Assembly: GCA_029260635.1 (NCBI GenBank)
Contig: JAJDCW010000070.1
Location: forward strand, 1-43,462
DNA: 43,462 nucleotides
Reading direction: 5' to 3'
DNA from: Phycisphaeraceae bacterium
GTDB lineage: Bacteria; Planctomycetota; Phycisphaerae; Phycisphaerales; Phycisphaeraceae
Positions 1-7,499 of the stretch are shown in pieces. Both the position numbers and the translations under genes were made by a program. Positions within the stretch are counted from its first letter, which is position 1. Every line of letters starts with the position of its first letter. The notes beneath the pieces are model-generated. The model had not been told where the DNA came from and made no database searches. It saw only the letters and a program-made list of their open reading frames with translations.

Positions 1-151
1 CCCCGTTGCACCGATCATCCCCCCAGCCAGCCGAGCCACACCGCCGGCGGTTTAGCGTAGAGATGAGACAGCAGGTGGGCCAACCGCGTCACCTGTTGTC
101 AGCAAATCAACTCAGACGATGCGGGTGGCACTACCAGAATAGAATGCCGCC

Positions 152-1597
152 ATGCCTCGACCGAATGAACAAACGAATGAATCTGACGCGGCAGCCATGA
201 CTGTTGCAGTAGACCCGGCGCAGCCCAAGGCCCTGGGCGGGAAGCTCGCGGGGATGTCGCTGCGCAGGCAGGTCTGGGTGCTGGCGATCTGGCCTCTGCT
301 CGAACAGGTGATGGCGTTTCTGGTCGGCACCATCGACATGCTGCTCGCGGCACGGCTCAAGCCCGAGGCGCTGGCGGTCGCGGCGAACGACGCGCTGGGT
401 GTCGCCGGTTACGTCGGCTGGCTGATGGGTCTGATGATGGGCGCGGTGGGCGTCGGGGCGTCGGCGTTGGTCGCCCGCGCGATCGGTGGCCGACACAAGA
501 GGCTTGCCAACGCGGCGCTTGGGCAGGCGATCCTGCTGGCGATCATCGTCGGTTGTGCGATCGGTCTTGCCCTCTTCGTCCTCGCCGGGGGGATCATGCA
601 GGTGTCAAGTGTCCGGGGGATGGCGCACGGCCTTGGTGAAATGTACCTGCGGATTATCTCATTGGCCGCCCCGATGAGCGCGCTGTTGTTCGTCGGCGGG
701 GCGTGCCTCCGCGCGGCAGGCGACACGCGCACGCCTTTCCTGGTCGTCGTCCTGGTCAACATCGTCAACATCGCCGCCAGTCTGTTGTTCGTCTACGGCC
801 CGGACCCGATCGGCGGGCACGGGGTCGCGGGGATCGCGGCGGGCACGGCTGTCGCCTGGAGCGTCGGCGCGGTGCTCATCGCGGGTGTCTTGTTCCGTGG
901 TAAACGCCTGATCCGGCTTCGGCCCGCGCGGCTCCGGCCGCACTGGAACACCGCACGCAGGATCATCCGCGTCTCGGCCCCCCAACTCGCAGAGGGCCTG
1001 GGCATCTGGGGCGGCAACTTCCTGGTCATCATCATGATCGGCCAACTGAACCTCACGGGCGGGCTCCAGGGCACGCATATGTGGGCGGTTCGGATCGAAT
1101 CCGCCAGCTTCCTCCCCGGCCTCGCGCTGGCAGGCGCAGCGTCGATCCTCGTCGGCCAGTACCTGGGCGCTAACAACCCGGCGATGGCGAAACGCTCGGC
1201 GGTCTACTGCTGCTGCGTCGCGGTCGTGGCGATGTCGCTCACCGGGCTGGTGTTCATCACCATGGGCGACAAACTCGTCGCGCTGTTGACCCCGGTGCCT
1301 CTGCATCAGGAAATTGCGCCGCGGTTGTTGTGGGTCTGCGGATGGGTCCAGCCTTTCTTTGCCATGTCGATCGTGTTAAGCCACGCGATCAAGGGGGCCG
1401 GCGACACACGATCGACCATGGTGATCGGTTATCTGAGCCTCTTCATGGTCCGCCTGCCTCTGGTGTACCTGCTGGGTATGCATCTGGAGCTTGGACTGGT
1501 CGGTGTGTGGTACGGGCTGTGCGGCGAGATGGTCGTGCGCGGTCTTCTGTTCGCCGGGCGGTTTGCCCAGGGAAGCTGGCTGAAGACAGAGGTCTGA
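152..1597 (+). CDS. MATE family multidrug/Na+ antiporter
   Basis: This is a 481-residue polytopic membrane protein with about twelve hydrophobic segments in two similar halves, the size and layout of MATE exporters (MatE/NorM/DinF type). These use Na+ or H+ gradients to export cationic or organic compounds across the inner membrane. The first helix follows a short hydrophilic N-terminus, and the stretch LEQVMAFLVGTIDMLLAARL near residues 50-70 is typical of the first MATE helix pair. The start is uncertain: the ATG at 152 and the ATG at 197 are both possible and neither has a strong ribosome site. No regulator or partner gene is adjacent, so the substrate cannot be inferred. The family call is firm. 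Confidence 0.9.
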   Translation: MPRPNEQTNESDAAAMTVAVDPAQPKALGGKLAGMSLRRQVWVLAIWPLLEQVMAFLVGTIDMLLAARLKPEALAVAANDALGVAGYVGWLMGLMMGAVGVGASALVARAIGGRHKRLANAALGQAILLAIIVGCAIGLALFVLAGGIMQVSSVRGMAHGLGEMYLRIISLAAPMSALLFVGGACLRAAGDTRTPFLVVVLVNIVNIAASLLFVYGPDPIGGHGVAGIAAGTAVAWSVGAVLIAGVLFRGKRLIRLRPARLRPHWNTARRIIRVSAPQLAEGLGIWGGNFLVIIMIGQLNLTGGLQGTHMWAVRIESASFLPGLALAGAASILVGQYLGANNPAMAKRSAVYCCCVAVVAMSLTGLVFITMGDKLVALLTPVPLHQEIAPRLLWVCGWVQPFFAMSIVLSHAIKGAGDTRSTMVIGYLSLFMVRLPLVYLLGMHLELGLVGVWYGLCGEMVVRGLLFAGRFAQGSWLKTEV

Positions 1598-1633
1598 TTC
1601 AACCCGGATACGGATAGCCGCGCACGCAGATAG

Positions 1634-1660
1634 GGCGTCGCGGATAGATATCGCGTCGCC
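1634..1660. terminator. Hairpin between convergent MATE and PilZ genes
   Basis: An imperfect palindrome (GGCGTCGCG pairing with CGCGTCGCC through GATA/TATC) lies between two convergent genes. It has no clear U-tract on either strand, so it may be a transcript-end hairpin and not a classical intrinsic terminator. Confidence 0.35.
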
Positions 1661-1702
1661 ACACCACATCATCAATCAAATTTGGATCGCCCCGGGTACG
1701 GC

Positions 1703-2107
1703 TCACACACCAAACAGCCGCGGCTGATGGAGGCCCCGAGACTCGAAGTCGAACGCCCCGCCGATGCGGTAGGTCTTGCTCATCATCTGCATCACATAAC
1801 ACACCCGGATCGGCAATAGCATCTCTTCACCCGCGACCGACTCAAGATTGACCGTCAGCATCGCGTTCATCGGGACATCGTGCTCGGTCAGCAGGCCCAG
1901 CCCGTTCAGCGACAGGTCCGTCACCCACCCGCGGTACAACGGCTTGTACCCGCCCGCGATCACGCCCAGCGTCACCGGCGCATGTACCGCCCGACGCATC
2001 GACGACCGCAGGCCCATGTCAAAGACCGACTCGTCATCCATACGGTCCAGCAACTCGGTCAGCGTCTGACAAGGGCTTACGTCCGGTTGTATGAGTTGAT
2101 CGGGCAC
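1703..2107 (-). CDS. PilZ domain protein
   Basis: This 134-residue protein consists mainly of one PilZ domain. The two signature elements are visible: an arginine-rich RRAVHAP segment near residue 40, corresponding to the RxxxR loop, and VTDLSLNGLGL near residue 65, corresponding to the [D/N]xSxxG element. Together they bind cyclic di-GMP in this family. No catalytic or membrane segment is attached, so it is probably a stand-alone c-di-GMP receptor acting by protein contact. The first ~35 residues form a non-conserved lead. It is convergent with the MATE gene and has no functional neighbour, so its target process is unknown. Confidence 0.8.
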   Translation of the reverse strand: MPDQLIQPDVSPCQTLTELLDRMDDESVFDMGLRSSMRRAVHAPVTLGVIAGGYKPLYRGWVTDLSLNGLGLLTEHDVPMNAMLTVNLESVAGEEMLLPIRVCYVMQMMSKTYRIGGAFDFESRGLHQPRLFGV

Positions 2108-2303
2108 GGAATCAATATCGGCAGGTCCAGACTCCGGCTTAGCCCGGCTGGCCCGTTCTGCTAAATATTGACTCGAGCCGGACTAACCAATCGCGCGTAA
2201 TCCGCACGGCCCACCTAAAACCCCGGGCCGGTTCCCCTGTACTCCCGTTCCAGATCCCCCATCCCCCTCGACCCGCACAGCCCCGGACGGCTACACTCTG
2301 GCG

Positions 2304-3170
2304 ATGCCCAAGACCGACCCCGCCCAATCCCGGCCCGACCGCCCCCGGATCATGGGGGTCCTCAACCTGACCCCCGACAGCTTCAGCGATGGCGGGCAGC
2401 ACAACGACCCCCGGCAGGCGGTTCGGCACGCCTTAACCATGGCTTCCCGGGGCGCGGACATCATCGACGTCGGCGGGGAATCGACCCGACCCGGTGCCCA
2501 GCGCATCAAGAGCGCAGAACAGATCGCCCGGGTGCTGCCGGTCATCAAGCCGTTGGCCGAGCAGCTCGGTGAGGCCCACCCCCACGTCCGGATCAGCATC
2601 GACACGACCCGCGCCGACGTGGCCGCCGCCGCCATCGACGCCGGGGCCACGATCCTCAACGACATCAGCGCGGGGACGGAAGACCCCGAAATCCTTGCCC
2701 TGGCCGCCGAAACCGGTCTGCCCGTCGTCCTCATGCACATGCAGGGCAAGCCCGGGCATATGCAGGACAACCCGAGCTATACCGATGTCGCCGCCGAGGT
2801 CCGGGAATACCTGCTTGAAAGGGCGCGAGCCGCCCAAGACGCCGGCGTCGGCTCCCACCAGATCATCCTGGACCCGGGCATCGGTTTCGGCAAGACCACC
2901 GAGCACAACCTGACGCTCCTCCGCGAGTTGCCCGACCTGGTCGCCCGGGGCTACCCGGTCATGGTCGGCGCCAGCCGGAAACGCTTCATAGGCGAGTTCG
3001 GCGGTGGGGGGGCTGGCGAAGCAGACCGATTGGGCGGGACCTGTGCGGTCACCGCTCATTGCGTTGCCGTGGGCGTGAGGTGGCTGCGTGTCCACGATGT
3101 CGCCCCCAACCGTCAGGCCGCGGACCTCGCATGGGCCCTTTTAGGGTGTCAGGACGAAAAAACTTCGTAA
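2304..3170 (+). CDS. folP: Dihydropteroate synthase
   Basis: The enzyme condenses 6-hydroxymethyl-7,8-dihydropterin pyrophosphate with p-aminobenzoate to give 7,8-dihydropteroate in cytosolic folate synthesis; it is the sulfonamide target. The family's first signature IMGVLNLTPDSFSDGG is at residues 16-31, followed by DIIDVGGESTRPG near residue 52, SIDT near 97, ILNDISAG near 117, DPGIGFGKT near 195 and VGASRKRFIG near 225. The 288-residue length is normal for a monofunctional enzyme. No other folate gene is adjacent. The ribosome site before the ATG is weak, but the start fits the family N-terminus. Confidence 0.96.
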   Translation: MPKTDPAQSRPDRPRIMGVLNLTPDSFSDGGQHNDPRQAVRHALTMASRGADIIDVGGESTRPGAQRIKSAEQIARVLPVIKPLAEQLGEAHPHVRISIDTTRADVAAAAIDAGATILNDISAGTEDPEILALAAETGLPVVLMHMQGKPGHMQDNPSYTDVAAEVREYLLERARAAQDAGVGSHQIILDPGIGFGKTTEHNLTLLRELPDLVARGYPVMVGASRKRFIGEFGGGGAGEADRLGGTCAVTAHCVAVGVRWLRVHDVAPNRQAADLAWALLGCQDEKTS

Positions 3171-3211
3171 ATTTTCTATTTGGGTAAATTTCGTTAGGGA
3201 AATGTTCAGAG

Positions 3212-3231
3212 TGTGGATAAACTGTGAATAA
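3212..3231 (-). other. Two DnaA-box-like 9-mers
   Basis: On the plus strand TGTGGATAA is at 3212-3220 and TGTGAATAA at 3223-3231. They are the reverse complements of TTATCCACA and TTATTCACA, which match the TTATNCACA DnaA box consensus. Both have the same orientation and are 11 bp apart within an AT-rich gap. Two boxes are too few to claim an origin. Confidence 0.35.
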
Positions 3232-3381
3232 CCATGTAGTTGGGTGCGGTCCCGCCAGTACAGGCGGACTACTGATTATCAGACCAAAGGCCGTCAATAT
3301 GGCTCCTAACCACTTTGTCAACAATCATTAAGGTGAAAACTACACGGCCTATTCATAACTTCAAGTAGAAACGAGGGCTTT

Positions 3382-3389
3382 GGCGATAA
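3382..3389 (+). promoter_or_regulatory. Possible sigma-28 -10 element for flgM
   Basis: GGCGATAA differs by one base from the flagellar sigma-28 -10 consensus GCCGATAA and lies about 107 bases before flgM. The matching -35 is poor (TCAAGTAG at 3361-3368 with slightly wide spacing), so the call rests mainly on the -10 and on the identity of the downstream gene. Confidence 0.25.
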
Positions 3390-3495
3390 TATGCATGTGA
3401 GGGGACACCCCCCGCGCCGACCGGCGCGATCGTGATCCCGGTAGGCCCGGCATCAGACAAGAACCGTTGGGCCAAGGTTTGTTCAGGAGACAGCT

Positions 3496-3771
3496 ATGAG
3501 TGAAGTATCCCCCATCCACCGACCCGCCGCAGCGACGCTTGATCCGCAGACGCGATCCAGCCGGACGCAGACCCAGGCCGACACCACATCGCGCGGTGAA
3601 GACCAGGTCGAACTATCCAACACCGCGCAGCTGCTGAGCAAGATCGGCGACCTGCCCGACGTCCGCCAGGACCTGGTCGACCGCGTCAAGGCTTCGATCG
3701 CTGAGGACACCTACGAGTCCGACGACAAGACCGATGCCGCCATCGACAGCCTGCTCGAAGACATCGCGTAA
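3496..3771 (+). CDS. flgM: FlgM-like anti-sigma-28 factor
   Basis: This small acidic protein of 91 residues has an unstructured N-terminal half and a C-terminal helical part matching FlgM. The VELSNTAQLLSKI segment near residue 38 corresponds to the family's D-x-V-x-L-S motif. It is followed by a PDVRQDLVDRVKASIAEDTY stretch, the usual arginine-valine-rich helix ending in a Tyr before the last helix. FlgM binds and holds sigma-28 (FliA) until the flagellar hook is complete, then is exported. AGGAGA lies 7 bases before the ATG. No flagellar genes are adjacent, which suggests dispersed flagellar genes. A strong terminator follows, so this is a monocistronic unit. Confidence 0.8.
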   Translation: MSEVSPIHRPAAATLDPQTRSSRTQTQADTTSRGEDQVELSNTAQLLSKIGDLPDVRQDLVDRVKASIAEDTYESDDKTDAAIDSLLEDIA

Positions 3772-3801
3772 GCATCCGCGGTCAAAAATTAAAACACAAA
3801 G

Positions 3802-3831
3802 AGCCGCCCTGTCACGGGGCGGTTTTTTTTT
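3802..3831 (+). terminator. Rho-independent terminator of flgM
   Basis: GCCGCCC, a short loop and GGGCGGT are followed by nine T residues, about 30 bases after the flgM stop codon. This is a textbook intrinsic terminator. Confidence 0.9.
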
Positions 3832-3992
3832 GAAGAATGTAGCTCGGGCGGATCGGATGCAAGCGGATTCAAATCATCTGAAAACAGAATACTTCAATAC
3901 TACACGCATCAACGTACAACAACCTTAATGACCAAACCATTCTCATCTTATCGCGCATCCGCTTGAATCCGATTCATCCTAGCTTATTCTTC
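3832..3992. repeat. MITE-like imperfect inverted repeat
   Basis: Arms of about 39 bases at 3832-3870 and 3955-3992 are imperfect reverse complements. Both contain GAAGAAT, AGCT, ATCGGAT and CAAGCGGAT in the same order. They enclose about 85 bases of AT-rich sequence with no ORF. The element sits directly after the flgM terminator and just beyond the end of the next minus-strand gene. Confidence 0.5.
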
Positions 3993-4005
3993 ATATCAAG
4001 AAGCA

Positions 4006-4776
4006 TCACGCCCCCAGCTCGATCCGCTTGCGTACCGCGCGGAACATCGCGGTCTGGTCGCGTGTCGGCTCGAGTGTCACCGTGCCGATCGTCATCTTCA
4101 CCTGGATCGCCCGCGCGAGTTGGCGTAACAGTTCCGTATCAACCTCGATCGTCAGTGTCTCATCGTCCTTGCGCATCGTGCGCTTGCCGGCCACGCGGAT
4201 CTTGCGCGACACCCTGTCGTAGTCCGTGATAAGGACCTCGACCTGTTCCCCGTCGATGTCGAAGATGGCGACCTCTTGATCCCGGTAAACCCCGCCGGAG
4301 AACTTCGCCTGGATAAACATCGTGACAACCTCGGGTGGCGATTGCATCTGCCCGCCCTCAAAAGAATAAGCCAGCGACAACCGGTGATCGGCCGCGCTCC
4401 CTATCACGACCTTCAATTCTTCGATGCCACTGCGCACAGTAGTGCGCCCACTGGCTTCATCGAAACTAGACGTAAACCTCGCGTTCGCCGACTCGACCCG
4501 GTCACCGGTGGGGGTCAGCCCGGCCAACTCGGTCAACTCGCGGGCCTGTACCGCCAGGTCTTCGTTGTTTACACGCATGGCCGCCAGTTCGGCACGCAGC
4601 CTGCCCGTCTCCGCTTCCAGCCTGTCATACGCGGTCTTAACGCGCTCGAGCTCGCCGCGCAGCTCTACGTTTTCCTGTGTCAATGCGGCAATCTCGTCCG
4701 CGGTTTCTTCGGCGAAACAAACAGAAGCCGACACTACAACCAACACCGCAAACACGTTCATCTTCAACACATTCAT
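4006..4776 (-). CDS. Secreted coiled-coil protein, function unknown
   Basis: This 256-residue protein starts with a signal peptide, cleavage likely after VCFA near residue 22. Residues ~25-90 are a heptad-rich charged stretch (ALTQENVELRGELERVKTAYD) predicted to form a coiled coil. The C-terminal ~150 residues are a mixed alpha/beta region that I do not recognise. A GGGAG ribosome site lies 6 bases before the ATG. It follows the zinc-ribbon bactofilin gene by 40 bases on the same strand and is probably cotranscribed with it, hinting at a cell-envelope role. It could be an analogue of other envelope coiled-coil proteins, but no family is claimed. Confidence 0.65.
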   Translation of the reverse strand: MNVLKMNVFAVLVVVSASVCFAEETADEIAALTQENVELRGELERVKTAYDRLEAETGRLRAELAAMRVNNEDLAVQARELTELAGLTPTGDRVESANARFTSSFDEASGRTTVRSGIEELKVVIGSAADHRLSLAYSFEGGQMQSPPEVVTMFIQAKFSGGVYRDQEVAIFDIDGEQVEVLITDYDRVSRKIRVAGKRTMRKDDETLTIEVDTELLRQLARAIQVKMTIGTVTLEPTRDQTAMFRAVRKRIELGA

Positions 4777-4816
4777 TACGGGCTCCCTGTTTCAAAAGCC
4801 ACAAGCCAATCACATC

Positions 4817-5254
4817 CTAACCTGATTCGCCCGCCTCCGGCAGTTCGGTCAATCCGAGTGGGTCCGAAGGCACCGCAAACATGCTCGGCTTCACCTTCGC
4901 GCCCTTCTGCATCTCGACCGCCGGCGCCGTCAGGTCGCCGTGGTAATCACACTTAGGCCCGAGCGTTACGGTCGTGCCACTCAACACCTTCTTGGCATCG
5001 ATGATCCCCTGGCAGTCGATACCCCCGTGCGCTTCGATCGTCTCGGCGATCAGTCGGCCACGTTTGCTCACGGTGATCCGCCCGCAGGTTCTCAGCTCCT
5101 TGAGGGGACCGCGCAGCTTGGTGATGTGTTCGTCCCCGACCATCAGGGCTTTATTACAGCCCGGGCAAGACGTGGACTGGGCGCGGCTGCTGACCTCGAA
5201 TCGGTGTCGGCAGTGGTAACACTGGACCAGGCGTGGGCCTAGGTGTCGCGCCAT
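4817..5254 (-). CDS. Zinc-ribbon bactofilin-like protein
   Basis: The N-terminal 35 residues hold two CxxC knuckles (C12/C15 and C30/C33), a rubredoxin-type zinc ribbon. They are followed by a region of short beta repeats rich in Gly, Ile and Val (residues ~50-110, for example AETIEAHGGIDCQGIIDAKK), resembling the bactofilin/polymer-forming cytoskeletal domain (DUF583). Bactofilins polymerise into filaments that scaffold envelope or shape machinery. The ribbon would add a metal-binding or partner-binding head. The gene ends in TAG, so TAG acts as a normal stop here. It lies between a second bactofilin and a secreted coiled-coil gene on the same strand. The beta domain call is moderately sure. 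Confidence 0.7.
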   Translation of the reverse strand: MARHLGPRLVQCYHCRHRFEVSSRAQSTSCPGCNKALMVGDEHITKLRGPLKELRTCGRITVSKRGRLIAETIEAHGGIDCQGIIDAKKVLSGTTVTLGPKCDYHGDLTAPAVEMQKGAKVKPSMFAVPSDPLGLTELPEAGESG

Positions 5255-5452
5255 AGAGACAAACCGGGAAAGGTCCTTAGGTTTTCTTAAGCGTCCGGGT
5301 GAATCCGTAAGACCGATGAGGCCGTGATGGATTCAGGGTCCGGGGCCGAAGAAACCGGGACAGACCTTGGGTAAATAAGTTGTGTAAGGCCAAAGCGCAG
5401 CAAAACTCACCGCCCATCGGACGGCCGAGCGCTTAAGCCGAACCCATGACAC

Positions 5453-5866
5453 TTATTTTTTAGGTGGCTGCCCCTGTCCGCCGGTTGGTCCGCCGCCCGG
5501 CGCGGGCTGACTCGGCGCGGACGATGAAGCCCGGCCGCTGTCCGGCCCGACCGCACACATCCCGTGGAAGCTGGCGCCCTCGGTCATCACCATCTTCGCC
5601 GCGGTGATGTCGCCACGGACCACGCCCGAGCCGTTGAGCTTGACGGTGTCCTTGGCGTTGAGGTTGCCCTCGATCAGCCCGTCGACCTGAACGCCCGTCG
5701 CGTCGACGTCCGCCTTGCACTGCGCGTTCTGGCTGACCTGAAGCTCACCCTTGCCGGTGATCTTCCCGTCAAACTTCCCATTGATCTTCGCAACCCGTTC
5801 GAAGGAAAGCTCACCCTTAAAGTGGCTGTCCGCACCGACTACCGTTGTGTCGCCTGATTCGGCCAT
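5453..5866 (-). CDS. Bactofilin (polymer-forming cytoskeletal protein)
   Basis: The core of about 100 residues is a right-handed beta-helix of bactofilin type. It begins with TTVVGADSHFKGELSFERVAK and continues with repeated G-x-[IV]-x-G units (ING KFDGKITGKGEL, VDGLIEGNLNAKD, GVVRGDITAAKM). The C-terminal 30 residues are a Pro/Gly/Ser-rich tail. Bactofilins self-assemble into cytosolic filaments close to the membrane. I chose the ATG at 5866 over the longer ORF start at 5947 because AAGGAG lies 7 bases upstream and the protein then starts just before the conserved core, giving 137 residues. It precedes the zinc-ribbon paralogue on the same strand by about 200 bases. Confidence 0.9.
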   Translation of the reverse strand: MAESGDTTVVGADSHFKGELSFERVAKINGKFDGKITGKGELQVSQNAQCKADVDATGVQVDGLIEGNLNAKDTVKLNGSGVVRGDITAAKMVMTEGASFHGMCAVGPDSGRASSSAPSQPAPGGGPTGGQGQPPKK

Positions 5867-6190
5867 GTCTAACTCCTTGACTGTTGGGGAAACACTTTGA
5901 CGACCGCCCACCGCGTTCGCCGTAAAGTGCCAGTGTAAGTTACACATGGGGGTTTGGGTAGAGTCCCCACCTCATCCACACTCCCAAACTTAAGGCGCCG
6001 TTTAGCGGGCTATCGCAGATCGCCGGAATAGCCCTGGCCACCTGTTTAAATCCACAATTAGCTTAAATATGGACTGTTGTGATGAGCGATAACCCCCAGA
6101 CGGTTAGGTAGATCTGATGGCATGACAGGCCGACCAGACTGATTGGAATACGAGGGGATGGGGAAGCGACCCGTCCGCGGTCCGTCCTGC
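5867..6190. other. Intergenic region without recognised gene
   Basis: This gap of 324 bases lies between the bactofilin start and the end of the ZIP gene, both on the minus strand. It should hold the bactofilin promoter and the end of the ZIP transcript. I see no convincing promoter, terminator or ORF. Confidence 0.4.
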
Positions 6191-7030
6191 TTAAAGCACC
6201 ACCTGCACCATCAGCATCAGGCAGAAGCCAAGCGTAAATGCCCAGGCGATCCGCCTGGGACTTTCCGTCTCTAACGCCGCGGGAATCAGCTCGAGGATCA
6301 CCAGAAACACCATCGCCCCGGCGGCGAAGCCCATCAGCACCGGCATCAGGGGCGTGAAGAACCAGGCCAGCAGGACCGCCGGGATCGTCGCCAGGGGCTG
6401 GGTCAGGCTCGTCGCCGTGGCCGCCAGGAAACAGCGGAAGATCGATGCCCCGGCGCTGCGCAGCGGGATCGCCACCGCCAGACCCTCGGGGATATTATGG
6501 ATCGCAATCGCCAGCGCCAGCGTAGGCCCGACCCCTGCCGATTCCCCTTGGCCGTCCGCCGCATACCCCACACCGACCGCGACCCCCTCGGGGATGCTGT
6601 GGATCGTCATCGCGATGAAAACCAAAAACCCCACACGCCCGCCCCAGTGCTTCCACTGATCGGGCTGGTCCGGCTTATCGTCGTGTACCAGCGTCTCCGC
6701 CACCTGCAGAAACATCGCCCCCAGTAAGACCCCCCCGATGATCGGCAACACCTTAGCCAACGTCCACCCGCCACCACCCAAATCCAGCGCGGGAAGCAGC
6801 AGGTTATAGACACTCGCGGCAAACATCAGCCCACCGGCAAACCCGTACCCAAGCCCCCGCTGCTTGATCGGGTCCAGCCCACGTATCATCAGGGGCAGCG
6901 CCCCCAGCCCGCAGGCCAGGCTCGCTAAGACCCCGGCGACAAACGCGGTAATGATCGTGGTCCAGAGCAAGACGGTGACTCCACCACAGATCGGGAAACC
7001 GCCCGACCCGTGAAGCCATAGTCTAACCAT
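6191..7030 (-). CDS. ZIP family divalent metal transporter
   Basis: This is an integral membrane protein with about eight hydrophobic segments and the two ZIP metal-site motifs, HSIPEGVAVGV and HNIPEGLAVAIP, on helices IV and V. These His-Glu pairs bind zinc or related divalent cations during import into the cytosol. The form resembles the bacterial ZupT/GufA branch. The track ORF begins at a TTG (7078). The ATG at 7030 gives 279 residues; a TTG further in, preceded by GGTGGAG and encoding LLWTTII, is another possibility. It lies just after glnK on the same strand and may be the last gene of the amtB-glnK transcript, an unusual association with no known functional link. Confidence 0.87.
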   Translation of the reverse strand: MVRLWLHGSGGFPICGGVTVLLWTTIITAFVAGVLASLACGLGALPLMIRGLDPIKQRGLGYGFAGGLMFAASVYNLLLPALDLGGGGWTLAKVLPIIGGVLLGAMFLQVAETLVHDDKPDQPDQWKHWGGRVGFLVFIAMTIHSIPEGVAVGVGYAADGQGESAGVGPTLALAIAIHNIPEGLAVAIPLRSAGASIFRCFLAATATSLTQPLATIPAVLLAWFFTPLMPVLMGFAAGAMVFLVILELIPAALETESPRRIAWAFTLGFCLMLMVQVVL

Positions 7031-7103
7031 CCATGTCTCAAGCCGCTTGCGGCTTAGCGAAACAACCCGGGTCCGCAATCAGAATAAACGACCGGGCAAT
7101 GGG

Positions 7104-7445
7104 TCAGATCGCCGACCCGCCGCTTTCGCCGGTGCGGATGCGGATGCAGTCGTCCATCGGCACGACGAAGATCTTGCCGTCACCGATCACGCCACCGTTG
7201 TGTTTGGCACTTTTAAGAATCGCATCGACCGTCGGCTGAACGAACGCGTCGTTCACCGCGATCTCGAGCCGCACCTTCGGCAGCAGGCTCGGCCTGACCT
7301 CCTGACCACGGTACAGGTCAGGGTCCTCCGCCTGCCCGTGCCCGGTACACCGGCTGACCGTGATACGCAGGATCTCCGCGTCCACCAGCGCGTGGTGGAC
7401 CTCCTCGAGCTTGTCCGGCTGGATAATCGCAATTACAAGTTTCAT
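7104..7445 (-). CDS. glnK: P-II nitrogen regulatory protein
   Basis: This is a 113-residue P-II signal protein. It starts MKLVIAIIQPDKLEEV, carries the T-loop core DLYRGQE followed by LPKVRLEIAV, the B-loop GDGKIFV near residue 85, and the C-terminal IRIRTGE. P-II trimers bind ATP/ADP and 2-oxoglutarate and block the AmtB channel or control other targets. It follows amtB by 54 bases, the conserved amtB-glnK pairing (the usual order is reversed here). The uridylylation tyrosine (Tyr51 of the E. coli proteins, in RGAEY) is replaced by valine (RGQEV), and the T-loop is one residue shorter, so control must be by ligand binding or another modification. Confidence 0.93.
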   Translation of the reverse strand: MKLVIAIIQPDKLEEVHHALVDAEILRITVSRCTGHGQAEDPDLYRGQEVRPSLLPKVRLEIAVNDAFVQPTVDAILKSAKHNGGVIGDGKIFVVPMDDCIRIRTGESGGSAI

Positions 7446-7499
7446 CGTGGTCTATCCTTCCACGCGTCACGCTGCGGTGCCGCGGTATGTGTGTAATGT

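Larger units (their letters stand above)
3171..3495. other. AT-rich intergenic region, folP to flgM
   Basis: This 325-base gap is much richer in A+T than its surroundings, especially 3160-3240. It contains two DnaA-box-like sequences (3212-3231), a short hairpin around 3250-3264 (CCGCC/GGCGG), and a possible flagellar-type promoter element near 3382. A 91-aa minus-strand ORF covering much of it begins with a leader-like hydrophobic segment but runs into the antisense of folP, and is judged a chance frame. Confidence 0.5.

Noticed and set aside
3049-3324. 91-aa minus-strand ORF with a hydrophobic leader-like start
   Set aside because: Two thirds of it is antisense to folP, the C-terminal half is low-complexity Arg/Pro/Gly, and no ribosome site is seen. 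The leader-like look comes from AT-rich intergenic DNA.
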